A DNA stretch of 64,000 bases. Source: Euphorbia lathyris (Eukaryota; Streptophyta; Magnoliopsida; Malpighiales; Euphorbiaceae). Below, one piece after another: positions 1-11,900 of this stretch. Position 1 is the first letter of the stretch. Each line of letters starts with the position of its first letter. The notes beneath the pieces were generated by a model, which saw nothing but the letters and a program-made list of their open reading frames with translations, made no database searches and was not told the origin of the DNA. The stretch lies in assembly GCF_963576675.1 (NCBI RefSeq), contig NC_088910.1:108156807-108220806 (forward strand), in the 5' to 3' direction. The position numbers and the translations under genes are program-made.

Positions 1-331
1 GGGTGCTGACCAGTCAGTGAGACATACTAAACGGAAGGTCAGCTGTGACTTCTGTGGAAAGAATAGACACACTATCCAAGTATGTCGTCATAAAATGAAA
101 TATGATGCTTTACCTGTTGAACCTAACAAGCAAGGACCCAAAAAGAATTGGGTACCTAAAAGCAACTAGCTATATTGCAGGTAAGCCTAAGGTGTGCTGA
201 GAAGTCAAGGATGTGGTACATTGACATCGCATGCTCGAGGCATATGACTGGTGATGAAACTCAGTTCATCACGTTTGTGCGTAAACGAGGAGGAAGTGTA
301 AGTTTTGGAGACAACAAGAAGGGTAAGATAG
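1..331 (+). pseudogene. Sirevirus-like copia: gag zinc knuckle and protease start (fragment)
   Basis: The window opens inside a Ty1/copia polyprotein. From base 44 one frame gives a nucleocapsid zinc knuckle of the form CX2CX4HX4C (CDFCGKNRHTIQVC), which packages element RNA, then the linker KQGPKKNWVPKSN typical of Sirevirus-like copia. That frame stops at a TAG near 169. A second frame (from about 211) gives the protease start WYIDIACSRHMTGD, so there is a frameshift between the two. The catalytic triplet expected as D-S/T-G reads D-I-A, which should kill the protease. The reading is cut at 331/332, where a foreign LTR begins. I infer this is the left part of the Sirevirus that resumes at 23675, because strand and family agree. 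A separate copy is possible. Confidence 0.72.
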
Positions 332-332
332 T

Positions 333-355
333 GATAGGGGTAAAAAACCCCTATC
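333..355. repeat. Perfect 9-bp inverted repeat at the LTR start
   Basis: GATAGGGGT and ACCCCTATC flank a 5-nt A-rich loop, one base inside the presumed LTR terminus. It could form a stable hairpin. Confidence 0.85.
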
Positions 356-738
356 TTTGGGTACGGTTTTTAGCGTTATTTAGTTAATAAGCGAGCAATT
401 CTCGCATTTAAATGCTTTTGTGTGAGTTAGTTAGAAATTGGAAATGTTTTATTTACTTTTCGTTGTTCAGGCTCGTTTTATGATCAATTTAGGCAAATAC
501 GGCCAAAATGGCATGCATATTATAATTTCGTTATCTTTTGAAGCTAATTGATCCGTCAAAAGTCGCACCAAACGAAGCGTTTGCTCAAAATAAGCGATTG
601 GCGGGTCAATTTAGCCTTTGGACTAATGTTGTTTGGAGTTTATGTGCGTGTGCAGGTTAAAACATGATCAATTTCAGGCAAAAATCGTGTCTCGGGGACC
701 CCCGGTAGTTGCTCGGCGAATTGAGCATCGGTGAGCAG

Positions 739-897
739 CCCAGGCGCTGCTCGGTGCACAGCCCGGGCACTGCTCGGCGAGCAGCCCAGGCGCTGCTCGG
801 CGAGCTGTCCAGGCGCTGCTCGGCGAGCTGCCCAGGCGCTGCTCGGTGAGCTGCCCAGGCACTGCCCAGGCACCGCCCAGGCACCGCCCAGGCACTG
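739..897. repeat. GC-rich minisatellite: 23-bp units, then 11-bp units
   Basis: Five consecutive 23-bp units start at 739, 762, 785, 808 and 831. Each begins cccaggc (one begins tccaggc, one cccgggc) and contains CTGCTCGG followed by a variant of CGAGCAG or CGAGCTG. Four 11-bp half-like units (cccaggcaccg and variants) follow at 854-897. The version in 762-784 contains a perfect palindrome, CTGCTCG-G-CGAGCAG. A related inverse copy follows at about 898-915. Confidence 0.9.
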
Positions 898-1054
898 CTC
901 CTGCTCGCCGAGCAGCTCGCCCTGCTCACCGAGCAGACCTACGGGAATTGGTCAAAAAGACCAATTCTGCCCCCACGACGCCACGATGGACCCCACGACT
1001 TCCTACCTGCATAAGGACACGAAAATAGGTCAAGAAAAGGGCCCGAGCCACGCC

Positions 1055-1062
1055 TATAAATA
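1055..1062 (+). promoter_or_regulatory. TATA box of the truncated LTR
   Basis: TATAAATA in the context CGCCTATAAATAGG, about 50 bp before the LTR is cut off. This is the usual place for the U3/R boundary. Confidence 0.5.
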
Positions 1063-1113
1063 GGATTTTTCCAATGTAATTAGATATCTTTTATCTTTTG
1101 TAATTTTCTTAGC

Positions 1114-4100
1114 TTTGATACCGGATGTGGATCTCATATTTGTACAAATATGCAGGAGCTAAAACAGACTAAGGAACTTAAGAAAGGAAGCATAAACTTG
1201 CGAGTGGGAAATGGAGCAAGAGTTGCCGCCCTCGCAATTGGAGATTATGTTTTACTTTTGCCCTCTGGGCTTGTAATAGAGTTAAGGAATTGTTTATACG
1301 TTCCTGAGATGTCTCGTAACATTATTTCTATTAGCCGTCTTGTTGACGACGATTTTCATATTTCAATAAAGAACAATAGTTGCAATTTTTATAAAGATTC
1401 GATCTTTTATTTTTCAGGAATATCACAAAATGGGATTTATGTGTTAGATGATAAAACTCCTGTTTTTGCAATTAATACCAAAAGACATAAGATAGATAAT
1501 TCAACTTACTTGCGGCATTGTCGTTTAGGCCATATAAACAAGAGACGCATGCTAAAGCTACATTCAGATGGGCTTATAGATCCAATCGATTCCGAATCAT
1601 TGGAAACATGCGAATCATGTTTAAAAGGTAAAATGACAAAGACACCCTTTAGCAATAAAGGTGAGCGTGTATCAGACACTCTAGGACTCATTCATTCAGA
1701 TGTATGCGGTCCTATGTCGGTCCAAGCAAGAGGAGGATTCAGATACTTCATAAGCTTCATAGATGACCATACTCGATATGGTTACATCTACTTGATGAGG
1801 CACAAATCAGAAGCTTTTGACAAGTTCAAATGCTTCAAGAATGAAGTGGAAAATCAATTAGGAAAGAAAATAAAGACGCTTCGATCCGATCGAGGTGGCG
1901 AATATCTTTCAGATGATTTTTTGAATTATCTAACTGAATGTGGGATATGCTCACAATGGACACCTCCCTATACACCACAACACAATGGTGTATCCGAGAG
2001 GAGAAACCGGACCCTGTTAGATATGGTACGATCCATGATGAGCATGGCCTTACTTCCAAAGTCGTTCTGGGGCTATGCCTTAGAAATTGCCCTCTTCACC
2101 CTAAATCGAGTACCAACTAAATCCGCTAGTTCCACACCATATGAATTGTTCGTTGGTAGGAAACCTGTTTTCTCATTTATGAGAGTATGGGGTTGTTCAG
2201 CATATGTCAAGCGCATAGCGTCCGACAAATTAGATTCTAAATCTGATAAATGTTTCTTCATTGGATATCCCAAAGAAACCATGGGGTATTACTTCTATCA
2301 TCCAGATGATCAGAAAGTAATAGTATCCAGATACGCAACCTTCTTAGAGAAAGAGTTTCTCGAAGAAACACAAAAGGGAAGCGTGATTGAACTCGACGAA
2401 GTTCAAGAGGAAGAAACACCGACTGAAACAACTGAAGCGGTTGAGGTACCCGAAGAAGTCCCATTAGATGAGACTCCAGTGGCACCTATTCGTAGATCAT
2501 GAAGAGTTCGTGAACTCCCAGTTAGATATGGTTTTCTAGTGGGAGATGATAACGAGGTTCCCGTGTTAGACGACGAACCCGAAAACTACGAAGAGGCTCT
2601 TACTAGTCCAGATTCTAAAGCATGGCTTGAAGCCATGGATTCTGAAATGGATTCCATGTATACTAACCAAGTGTGGACTTTGGTTGATCCACCCGAAGGG
2701 ATAATTCCCATTGAGTGCAGGTGGATCTTCAAAAAGAAGACTGACATGGATGGAAAGGTTAGCACCTATAAGGCTAGGCTGGTAGCGAAAGGATATCGTC
2801 AGAAACAAGGTGTTGATTATGACGAAACCTTCTCTCCTATTGCTATGTCCAAATCAATCAGAATCATGCTTGCTATTGCCGCTCACTACGATTATGAGAT
2901 TTGGCAAATGGATGTGAAAACAGCTTTCCTAAATGGAAACCTGCTTGAGGATGTATACATGATGCAGCCTGAAGGTTTCATATCAAAGGATGCAAATAAA
3001 GTTTGCAAACTTCAGAGATCCATTTATGGACTCAAGCAAGCTTCTAGAAGCTGGAACAAGCGTTTTGACGAAACCATAAAACAATTTGGTTTCGAACAAA
3101 ATTGCGAAGAAGCTTGCATTTACAAGAAAGCAAGTGGGAGCTCTATAGCATTTCTCATACTATATGTGGACGATGTACTGTTAATGGGAAATGACATTAC
3201 TCTATTACAGTCGGTGAAAGTATGGTTATCCGGTAACTTCTCAATGAAAGACCTTGGTGAAGCAGCTTATATACTTGGTATAAAGATCTATAGAGATAGA
3301 TCACGAAGACTGCTTGGTTTTTCACAGGCTACATACATTGAAAAGGTGCTAAATCGGTTTAGCATGCTTGAATCGAAACGAGGTAACTTACCCATGGTAC
3401 ATGGAGTAAAGTTAAACAATCATCAATGTCCTAAAACTGATGATGACAAACGACGCATGGCTGTAGTCCCGTACGCCAGCGCGATCGGTTCGATTATGTA
3501 TGCTATGCTATGCACTAGACCTGACGTAGCGTTCGCGTTATCTGTAACGAGTCGTTACCAAGGGAATCCGGGAGACGAGCATTGGATTACCGTCAAGAAC
3601 ATTCTTAAGTACTTGAGAAGGACTAAAGATATGTTCCTAGTGTACGGAGAAGGAGATCTGAAAATTGAAGGATTTTCAGACGCTAGTCATCTCACAGATG
3701 AGAATGATTTTGAATCCCAATCAGGATACCTGTTTATCTTGAATGGGGGCGCGGTCAGTTGGAAAAGTTCCAAGCAGGGAACTGTAGCTTTCTCTACGAC
3801 CGAGTCAGAGTACATCGCTGCTGCGGAAGCAGCAAAGGAAGCAGTTTGGATTAGAAAGTTCATTACAGAACTAGGTGTGGTGCCTGAAATTGTCAATCCC
3901 ATTACTCTGTACTGTGATAACAATGGAGCCATTGCGCAAGCAAAGGAACCACGGTCTCATAATGCATCCAAGCACTACCTAAAGCGATACCACATCATTA
4001 GAGAGATTGTGGCTAGAGGAGATGTGAGAATAGAAAGAGTACCTACAGAGGACAACGTTGCAGATTCGTTGACAAAGCCTTTAACCCAGAAAGTACATGA

Positions 4101-4149
4101 TCGTCATTTAACTTTTATTGGGATAAGTTTTAGAAACAATTGGCTTTAG
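1114..4149 (+). pseudogene. Copia pol, left copy: protease-integrase-RT-RNase H
   Basis: The copy begins exactly at the protease catalytic Asp-Thr-Gly (1117-1125), so gag and the protease N-terminus are missing. Integrase follows: zinc-binding HCRLGH and CESC, then a DD35E core ending at the ERRNRT region. Reverse transcriptase has the YVDD active site (about 3160-3175). RNase H has FSDASH and FSTTESEY. The frame is broken once, by a TGA at 2500-2502 between integrase and RT, where arginine (CGA) would be expected. It is otherwise open for about 1,000 codons and is better preserved than the right copy. It encodes the enzymes for reverse transcription and integration in cytoplasmic virus-like particles, but cannot be functional here. 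Confidence 0.88.
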
Positions 4150-4150
4150 T

Positions 4151-4163
4151 CCAAGTGGGAGTA
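4151..4163 (+). promoter_or_regulatory. Polypurine tract of left copia unit
   Basis: ccaagtgggagta lies directly before the LTR's TG and starts 2 bp after the pol stop. The same string precedes the right LTR (12781-12793). It is the expected plus-strand DNA primer site. Confidence 0.75.
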
Positions 4164-6027
4164 TGTTGGGGTTTAGTGTCCTATAGACAATTGTTGCAGG
4201 ATACAAACTTAATGTAAATGAATTGTTCTTTATATCATTTGTTTTAATGAGATATATGTTTTATAACTATATAAAGGCAATCCCTTTTAAGCACTAAATA
4301 AAGTCTAATAAAAGGAAATCCGTAAGTTTGTTTAAAGTGATTATAAAGTGTTCATACAAGCATGAAGTGAGACAAAACTTTATAATAAACTAATAAACTT
4401 AAAACCACCCCAAGTCAAGTGATATGTTTAGGATTGATATATCACTGTTGAGACTTGTATGTAACAATGTCTTCTGTCCGACAGAAAGCTGATCTCACAA
4501 GCTTCATATATATAGATATCTGGACAGTTACATAGATCCGATGAAACATCGTTCATTAGGATTGGGGATCCGATTTGAGATAACAGGATGGGTAGATTCA
4601 TCCTTGTCACCTGTTCATCTCATTGGTATTAATAGGCATAACTAATCCTCAGACTCAAAGGAATGTTAATTGGTCATCCTGAATTACTGAATGTGAGACT
4701 TTGATCCTGTGGTCCCACGATCCTTAACATAGATGACTCTGGGGTGTGAACTGCAAAGGTTGGGTGTCACAGGAGGTAATGTCAGGGTAGTTATACATTG
4801 GATTGAGCATTTATCACTCCCGATTAATGGGAGATACATCCAAGGATCGCTTGTGGAAGACTCGACTCTAAATCCTTGCAAGGTGATAGCTTAAGAGTAG
4901 AAATACAGATTTCACTTAACCTATCTATTTGAGTTGACTCGACCTGTACAAGTAAAATGAACGTCTTGCTATATGTGACTTGACATCACTCATAGTCATA
5001 AGATTCAGTTCAAGGATGTAGTTGATAAAGGATCGAATTATACTGTAACTAATACGGAAGGGTTAACGACAGAATCAACCTGTCTTCTTAACGGACTCTG
5101 GGGGAATGATTACAGACTTGCCAATAACATACTCAGTACATCATTCCGTTATGCAAGGATTAAATATAATTCTTGAAGAAATTAATTTAATAGTTGCATA
5201 CGGCCAGAAGTACTAAGAACCTAATGGATCACACATAAGACTTGGAACCAAAAGAGAGATGGATGTCATTAATAGATGGAAGCCCAAATGAGCCCAGTAA
5301 GGCCCATTTAATTAGGGGTGGCCGAAATTTGTATATAATAAGTTAGGAATTATTTTAATTCCCTTAATCCTAATTTGATTAGGTTTGTGAATTAAATTAA
5401 TTAAGAGTGATAATTAAATTAGGAGTTTTAATTAGATTAATATACTCATATTATTATCCAATTAGGTTATTTATTATTATCCTAAATATATTAGATATAT
5501 TATAAGATAATAATTAGGAATCATATTCCGAATTGAATTCCTATTAAGTAACCTATTCCTATCTAATTAGGGTTTAGACACAAGTTATTATATATACCCC
5601 CCTAATGTGTGAATTTCGACTAAGCCCTAACCCTCCCCTCTATGTAATTTTCGAAACCTACATTAAGAGAGAGAAAGTGAATTCGCATCCCCAAGTTCGT
5701 GGACAAGAATTCATACGGCTTCCGTCAATTGATTAATTCCATTCATCTCCTTTTCTCTTTGATCTTGTGTTGGTTAATTAGAGGCAATCTATTTTGGTTG
5801 CATCTCATAAGGGTTGATTCCATCTTAACCTCACCGTGTTATACTTCGTGGTTGGAATCTCGGAGAAGAATTGTGGGCGCTTCTTTAACAACGGTAGATT
5901 GTTCATCAAAAGGTATTCCTTCTTATCCCTCTTTATATGAAATAACGATTAACGGATCCTATGGTTAAAAGGAAGTAGGCTAAAATTTTTATATTTCCGC
6001 TGCTATACCTTAGCCTAATTTCCAACA
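4164..6027 (+). repeat. Copia LTR (shared, middle), 1864 bp
   Basis: It starts TGTTGGGGTTTAG and ends CCAACA, with terminal TGTTGG/CCAACA inverted repeats. The polypurine tract is on its left and the primer binding site on its right. A TATA-like TATATATA lies at 5589-5596, followed by a pyrimidine-rich leader. It matches 12794-14658 along its length with scattered substitutions, and the reverse complement of 34397-36263. The small open frame at 5699-5968 is not kept in the third LTR, so I do not treat it as a gene. Confidence 0.93.
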
Positions 6028-6028
6028 G

Positions 6029-6040
6029 TGGTATCAGAGC
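6029..6040 (+). promoter_or_regulatory. Primer binding site (initiator tRNA-Met type)
   Basis: TGGTATCAGAGC starts 2 bp after the LTR end. It is the classical plant copia PBS complementary to the 3' end of initiator tRNA-Met, which primes minus-strand DNA synthesis. Confidence 0.92.
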
Positions 6041-6437
6041 CATCGTTAAATCCGTTATTTCATATATGAAAATTTAGAAGTTTTTCAATAGGATTGAATA
6101 AATATTTATGGTTAGGATTAATTAACAAATTGTTTGGTTAATTAATTCTAAAGATAAATAAATTTTAGTTAATTGTTAATTAAAATTGATTATGCGTATG
6201 TTCCTAATTATTTCGGTTGATAATCATTATAACAAAATCTATTTGTTTTATAGTTAGGTTAATGAAATTAGTGTTATTAATTCTAAAAGATAAAAAGGAA
6301 ATCTATTGTAGTTTTTCCTATTTCTGAAAATCGTTTTTAAAACCGTTTTAAAAACTGATATATATATTTATATTTTATATAAAAAAAATACGACAGCGGC
6401 TCGGGTCGCGCCTCACGGCACGACCAGCCGCTGTCGC

Positions 6438-6504
6438 GCGGCTGCTGCCTCGCGGCAGCAGCCGCATGCGCAGCCGCGGGGCTGCTGCCAAACGGCAGCA
6501 GCCC
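6438..6504. repeat. Two adjacent perfect GC-rich inverted repeats
   Basis: Arms 6438-6449 and 6454-6465 (GCGGCTGCTGCC and its complement, 4-nt loop TCGC) form a 12-bp stem. Arms 6479-6489 and 6494-6504 (GGGCTGCTGCC and its complement, 4-nt loop AAAC) form an 11-bp stem. Both share the core GGCTGCTGCC and stand out from the A+T-rich leader. Confidence 0.92.
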
Positions 6505-6947
6505 AGTTTCGGGCCCCGGCCCGAATCCCACTTGATTTTAATTGTTAAAATCGGCTTGTAAATAATTTTTATATATATATATGTTTCGGAAATCAATAGT
6601 TTTCTGTTTTGATTATCGAATGAAAAATTCGTTTAAAAGTTTGTTTTTACCAAGTTGTAAATCAAAGCGTTAATGAATTGAAATCAAAATAATTGGGACA
6701 TGCATAATCGACGTTTTATATGGTTATATTAATCTAAGGGTTAATATAAAGATACGAAACGATAAGATGTAAAATTGGATGAAAGTTAATTTAACGAGTT
6801 AATGTGATTAACCTAAATATTACATAAGACGGTTATGTAATCAACCAATTAAATTTATTTAATTGAGTCTTTGCATGTTTGGAGTTATGGACATATTTGG
6901 ACCCTCTTTTAGTCTTTTGGTGTTTTTGAAATAGGGCATGCGCGTCC

Positions 6948-8035
6948 TGTCACACCCGACCCTAAACGACCTCAATCGGCATCGGGCGTGAAATAGAAAT
7001 ATCATAATCAACACTTAAGAGTCTCCAATTTATCTCAATATCATAATACTACAATTGCAATACCAAAGTTCTAACCATAATTCTAGTAATAAGCAGCCAA
7101 CTTCCAAACCTCGCCTAACCGGTCGGTAACCTTCTCTATATCCTGTACTTTATCACCTAAAAACATTAAAACATTTAAAAACGTGAGACAAAAATCTCAG
7201 TAAGAAACTATCAGCTATAAAAACCAATTGTACTTAACATAGCTATATACGTTTATAAAGGATTCAAAACTTAAGTTTATAATATAGTCAAAGTAGTAAA
7301 CCAAAAACATATAAAATATATAATATTGTATTCATTCTTGAGTTCAAAACCTTATAAAATATTGTAATCAAATAAGTGTTTTATCAAACGAACTCGTATT
7401 TAATCAAACGTAAAACCTTATATCAAAATCAATAATAACCGAAAACATAATCCAAATGAACTTAAAACATTGTATCCATCCTCGAGTTTCTCCCCTTAAG
7501 TATCAATCCATAACCACATATATAGTCGAGACGTCTCTTAACTAATTGAAGACCATAAACCCGTTCAATTCGCCTCTAAACTATGTCTAAGACATTTTCC
7601 TCCAAACACTGTCGAAATTTAAAAACTCTTTGGCTAGGACTTAGATCTATACATAAGGATGCTATGTTTTCAATTTCAAGTGAATCGGACGGTCGAATAT
7701 CCGTAAATCAAAGAAACGGTGGAGAAACGGTTCAAGAACGATGAAAATGTTGAAGAGGCACAGAAAGAAAAGAAAAAGGAAAATAGAAAACCAAAGAAGA
7801 TGATGATGATCCGTATGATTTTGGAATATATATCCAAATCTGGTAAAGATCTCGTTTGGTCCTCCACCTTTATATAATCTTTTAAAACTTATTCTAAACT
7901 TTTAATTTACACCTAAACCCATCGAATTAACTCCAAATTTTTCCTATAGCACCAAATAAAAATCATACACCTAATAAGTATAATATATAGTACGATCAAG
8001 GTATAAATTCTAGAAATTTAGACCCAGACGTGACA
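6948..8035 (-). repeat. Solo LTR of a Ty3/gypsy (chromovirus-type) element
   Basis: The segment has TG...CA ends with matching termini TGTCAC and GTGACA. It is flanked by CGTCC (6943-6947) and CATCC (8036-8040), a 5-bp target duplication with one CpG-type transition. On the minus strand it ends in GGGTCGGGTGTGACA, an end I associate with plant chromovirus LTRs, and carries a TATA-like TTATATAAAGGTGG (around 7861-7875). No internal sequence is present, so it is a recombination product. The family call rests only on the termini. Confidence 0.78.
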
Positions 8036-8928
8036 CATCCTGCCTTTCTACTATCTATTGTAATTTCTCCTCTCATCTAATTCCCTTCAATTCAGTTGAA
8101 GTTTTCTTATAGTAGTATAGAAATTAATATGTAATTTCAAGACGACATGGAGAAGACGGAGGACCTAAAGAGAAATATGTAATAGTTAGTATTTCCTTAG
8201 GTTTGGCCTTTTATTCCGTCTCTGGCTCGACGGAATAATTTAGATGATAAGTCCATAATGCCAATGTATGTATGTATGTGTGTCTGATGTATGCTAAAGC
8301 AAATCAAGACTAAGTTAGATTATGAGACTTAAATAAAATCCCTCGTTAAAAAGTTAAGTAAATAAGCAAGTTATTAAAATCGGTTGCCCCTCCCTAATAT
8401 TATAATTCAGCCGGCAGTACTGGGGGCCTTTGGGTTGTTGGGTAAACTCAAGCTCGGGGTCTTATGGTAACACCTGAATTATCGAAAATCGTTCTTTCAT
8501 GAATATGGGGTAATACTTAAATTAGATTATGATAATTGGATGGGCAAACTCATGTTGTCATAAACTAATGGGCAAGATGGTTGGGATTAATATGAATGAC
8601 ATATTAGTTACTAATGTGGTTAGTAACCCAATAACCTAGGAATCACATTCGAGATGTGATTGATTGCATGAATCTACCTAACAAATGGGACTAGCTTGTT
8701 GGCTAAAGTCAAGGCTAAATCTCAGGAGTTAGGATCCTAGCTCACTAAAGGATTTGTGAAATTCTTCGAATTAATATGGAGGGTTATTAATTTGGCAAAA
8801 TAGTGGGAGCAATCTGAAATAAATTAAAAGGCCTATAATTTTAGATTGTGATACTTTAAAGCAAATGAATGACATACGTTTACTCTTTCTCACTCTCAGG
8901 TTTTGTTTAAACACACACTCTTAAAATC

Positions 8929-11900
8929 ATGACTAAAACCAATCTGCAAAACATTCTTACCGATAACAAACTGAATGGTTCGAACTTCACCGACTGGTTT
9001 CGCAACCTCAAAATTGTTTTGAAGTTCGAGAAAATTGGGTATGTACTTGATACATCGATACCCCCTGTCCCTGAAGATGATGCTCCCATCGAGGAAATTG
9101 ATGCTTATCAGAAGCACAAGGCTGATGACGATCATGCCGGATGCATCATACTTGCATCGATGACATCGGAATTACAAAGGCAACATGAGGAGATGAATGC
9201 TTATTCCATCATCATGCACCTAAAGGAATTTTTTGGGAAACAAACCAGGTGTGAACGCTACGAGATATCCAAGCTGTTATATCGTTGCAGGATGCAAGAG
9301 GGCACATCAGTCATGACACATTGTGTCAAGATGATTGGCTACATTACCAAACTTTCTAGTATTGGATTTGCGATGGATAACGAATTAAGTGTTGACTTAA
9401 TTCTTCAATCCCTCCCAGAAAGTTATTCACAGTTCATTATGAACTATCAGATGAATGACTTGCAAACCTCTCTTGAAGAGCTTGCAAACATGCTCAAGTC
9501 AGTTGAGCCTAATATGAAGAAAGACAAGACCATACCGGCTCTTGTAATTGAGGGATCGAAGAAAAGGAAAGGGAATTTTCCCAATCCTAAACATCCTAAG
9601 AAAGGTAAGAAAGCTGTGTCCAAGGGAAAGGAAGTGAAGAAGCCCAAAGGAGAATGCCACTTCTGTGGTAAAGACGGGCATTGGAAGAGAAACTGCAAGG
9701 AGTATCTAGCCACCCTCAAGAAGGGAAAAGGCGGTGCTTCTACATCTGGTATGTTTTATATTGAAATAAATACAGTTTCATTTTCTGAATCTTGGGTACT
9801 TGATACCGGATGTGGGTCTCATATTTGTACAAATATGCAGGAGCTAAAACAGACTAAGGAACTTAAGAAAGGAAGCATAAACTTGCGAGTGGGAAATGGA
9901 GCAAGAGTTGTCGCCCTCGCAATTGGAGATTATGTTTTACTTTTGCCCTCTGGGCTTGTAATAGAATTAAGGAATTGTTTATACGTTCCTGAGATGTCTC
10001 GTAACATTATTTCTATTAGCCGTCTTGTTGACGACGGTTTTCATATTTCAATAAAGAACAATAGTTGCAATTTTTATAAAGATTCGATCTTTTATTTTTC
10101 AGGAATATCACAAAATGGGATTTATGTGTTAGATGATAAAACTCCTGTTTTTGCAATTAATACCAACAGAAATAAGATAGATAATTCAACTTACTTGTGG
10201 CATTGTCGTTTAGGCCATATAAACAAGAGACGCATGCTAAAGCTACATTCAGATGGGCTTATAGATCCAATTGATTCCGAATCATTGGAAACATGCGAAT
10301 CATGTTTAAAAGGTAAAATGACAAAGACACCCTTTAGCAATAAAGGTGAGCGTGTATCAGACACTCTAGGACTCATTCATTTAGATGTATGCGGTCCTAT
10401 GTCGGTCCAAGCAAGAGGAGGATTCAGATACTTCATAAGCTTCATAGATGACCATACTCGATATGGTTACATCTACTTGATGAGGCACAAATCAGAAGCT
10501 TTTGACAAGTTCAAATGCTTCAAGAATGAAGTGGAAAATCAATTAGGAAAGAAAATAAAGACGCTTCGATCCGATCGAGGTGGCGAATATCTTTCAGATG
10601 ATTTTTTGAATTATCTAACTGAATGTGGGATATGCTCACAATGGACACCTCCCTATACACCACAACACAATGGTGTATCCGAGAGGAGAAACCGTACCCT
10701 GTTAGATATGGTACGATCCATGATGAGCATGGCCTTACTTCCAAAGTCGTTCTAGGGCTATGCCTTAGAAACTGCCCTCTTCACCCTAAACCGAGTACCA
10801 AATAAATCCGCTAGTTCCACACCATATGAATTGTTCGTTGGTAGGAAACCTGTGTTCTCATTTATGAGAGTATGGGGTTGTTCAGCATATGTCAAGCGCA
10901 TAGCGTCCAAAAAATTAGATTCTAAATCTGATAAATGTTTCTTCATTGGATATCCCAAAGAAACCATGGGGTATTACTTCTATCATCCAGATGATCAGAA
11001 AGTAATAGTATCCAGATACGCAACCTTCTTAGAGAAAGAGTTTCTCGAAGAAACACAAAAGGGAAGCGTGATTGAACTCGACGAAGTTCAAGAGGAAGAA
11101 ACACCGACTGAAACAACTGAAGCGATTGAGGTACCCGAAGAAGTCCCATTAGATGAGACTCCAGTGGCACCTATTCGTAGATCATGAAGAGTTCGTGAAC
11201 TCCCAGTTAGATATGGTTTTCTAGTGGGAGATGATAACGAGGTTCCCGTGTTAGACGACGAACCCGAAAACTACGAAGAGGCTCTTACTAGTCCAGATTC
11301 TAAAGCATGGCTTGAAGCCATGGATTCTGAAATGGATTCCATGTATACTAACCAAGTGTGGACTTTGGTTGATCCACCCGAAGGGATAATTCCCATTGAG
11401 TGCAGGTGGATCTTCAAAAAGAAGACTGACATGGATGGAAAGGTTAGCACCTACAAGGCTAGGCTGGTAGCGAAAGGATATCGTCAGAAACAAGGTGTTG
11501 ATTATGACGAAACCTTCTCTCCTGTTGCTATGTCCAAATCATTCAGAATCATGCTTGCTATTGCCGCTCACTACGATTATGAGATTTGGCAAATGGATGT
11601 GAAAACAGCTTTCCTAAATGGAAACCTACTTGAGGATGTATACATGATGCAGCCTGAAGGTTTCATATCAAAGGATGCAAATAAAGTTTGCAAACTTCAG
11701 AGATCCATTTATGGACTCAAGCAAGCTTCTAGAAGCTGGAACAAGCATTTTGACGAAACCATAAAACAATTTGGTTTCGAACAAAATTGCGAAGAAGCTT
11801 GCATTTACAAGAAAGCAAGTGGGAGCTCTATAGCATTTCTCATACTATATGTGGACGATGTACTGTTAATGGGAAATGACATTGCTCTATTACAGTCGAT

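Larger units (their letters stand above)
332..1113 (+). repeat. Truncated 5' portion of an LTR of an unidentified retroelement
   Basis: The sequence starts with TG directly after interrupting the protease reading frame. It has an LTR-like layout: a terminal palindrome, a GC-rich tandem array (739-897), a TATA box (TATAAATA, 1055-1062), then about 50 bp of T-rich sequence. It ends abruptly at 1113, where copia protease sequence begins. No 3' end, primer binding site or internal domain is present, so the family cannot be named. Open frames in the GC-rich part come from the array and are not genes. Confidence 0.6.
6041..8928 (+). other. Long untranslated leader of the right copia unit
   Basis: About 2.9 kb separates the PBS from the gag ATG; roughly 1.8 kb of it is native once the solo LTR at 6948-8035 is discounted. 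It is A+T-rich except for a GC island at about 6390-6530 with two hairpins. I see no coding domain. It presumably holds packaging and dimerisation signals, but none can be identified directly. Confidence 0.7.

Noticed and set aside
640..1063. Several overlapping Ala/Ser/Pro-rich open frames on both strands
   Set aside because: They are translations of the GC-rich 23-bp minisatellite, open in many frames because of composition.
5699..5968. An 89-codon open frame kept in two copia LTRs (also 14330-14599)
   Set aside because: The third LTR (34397-36263, inverted) has an early stop in the same frame. The two that agree are near-identical copies anyway.
7676..7867. A 63-codon minus-strand open frame with a hydrophobic stretch
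   Set aside because: It lies in the solo gypsy LTR near its TATA box and has no recognisable domain.
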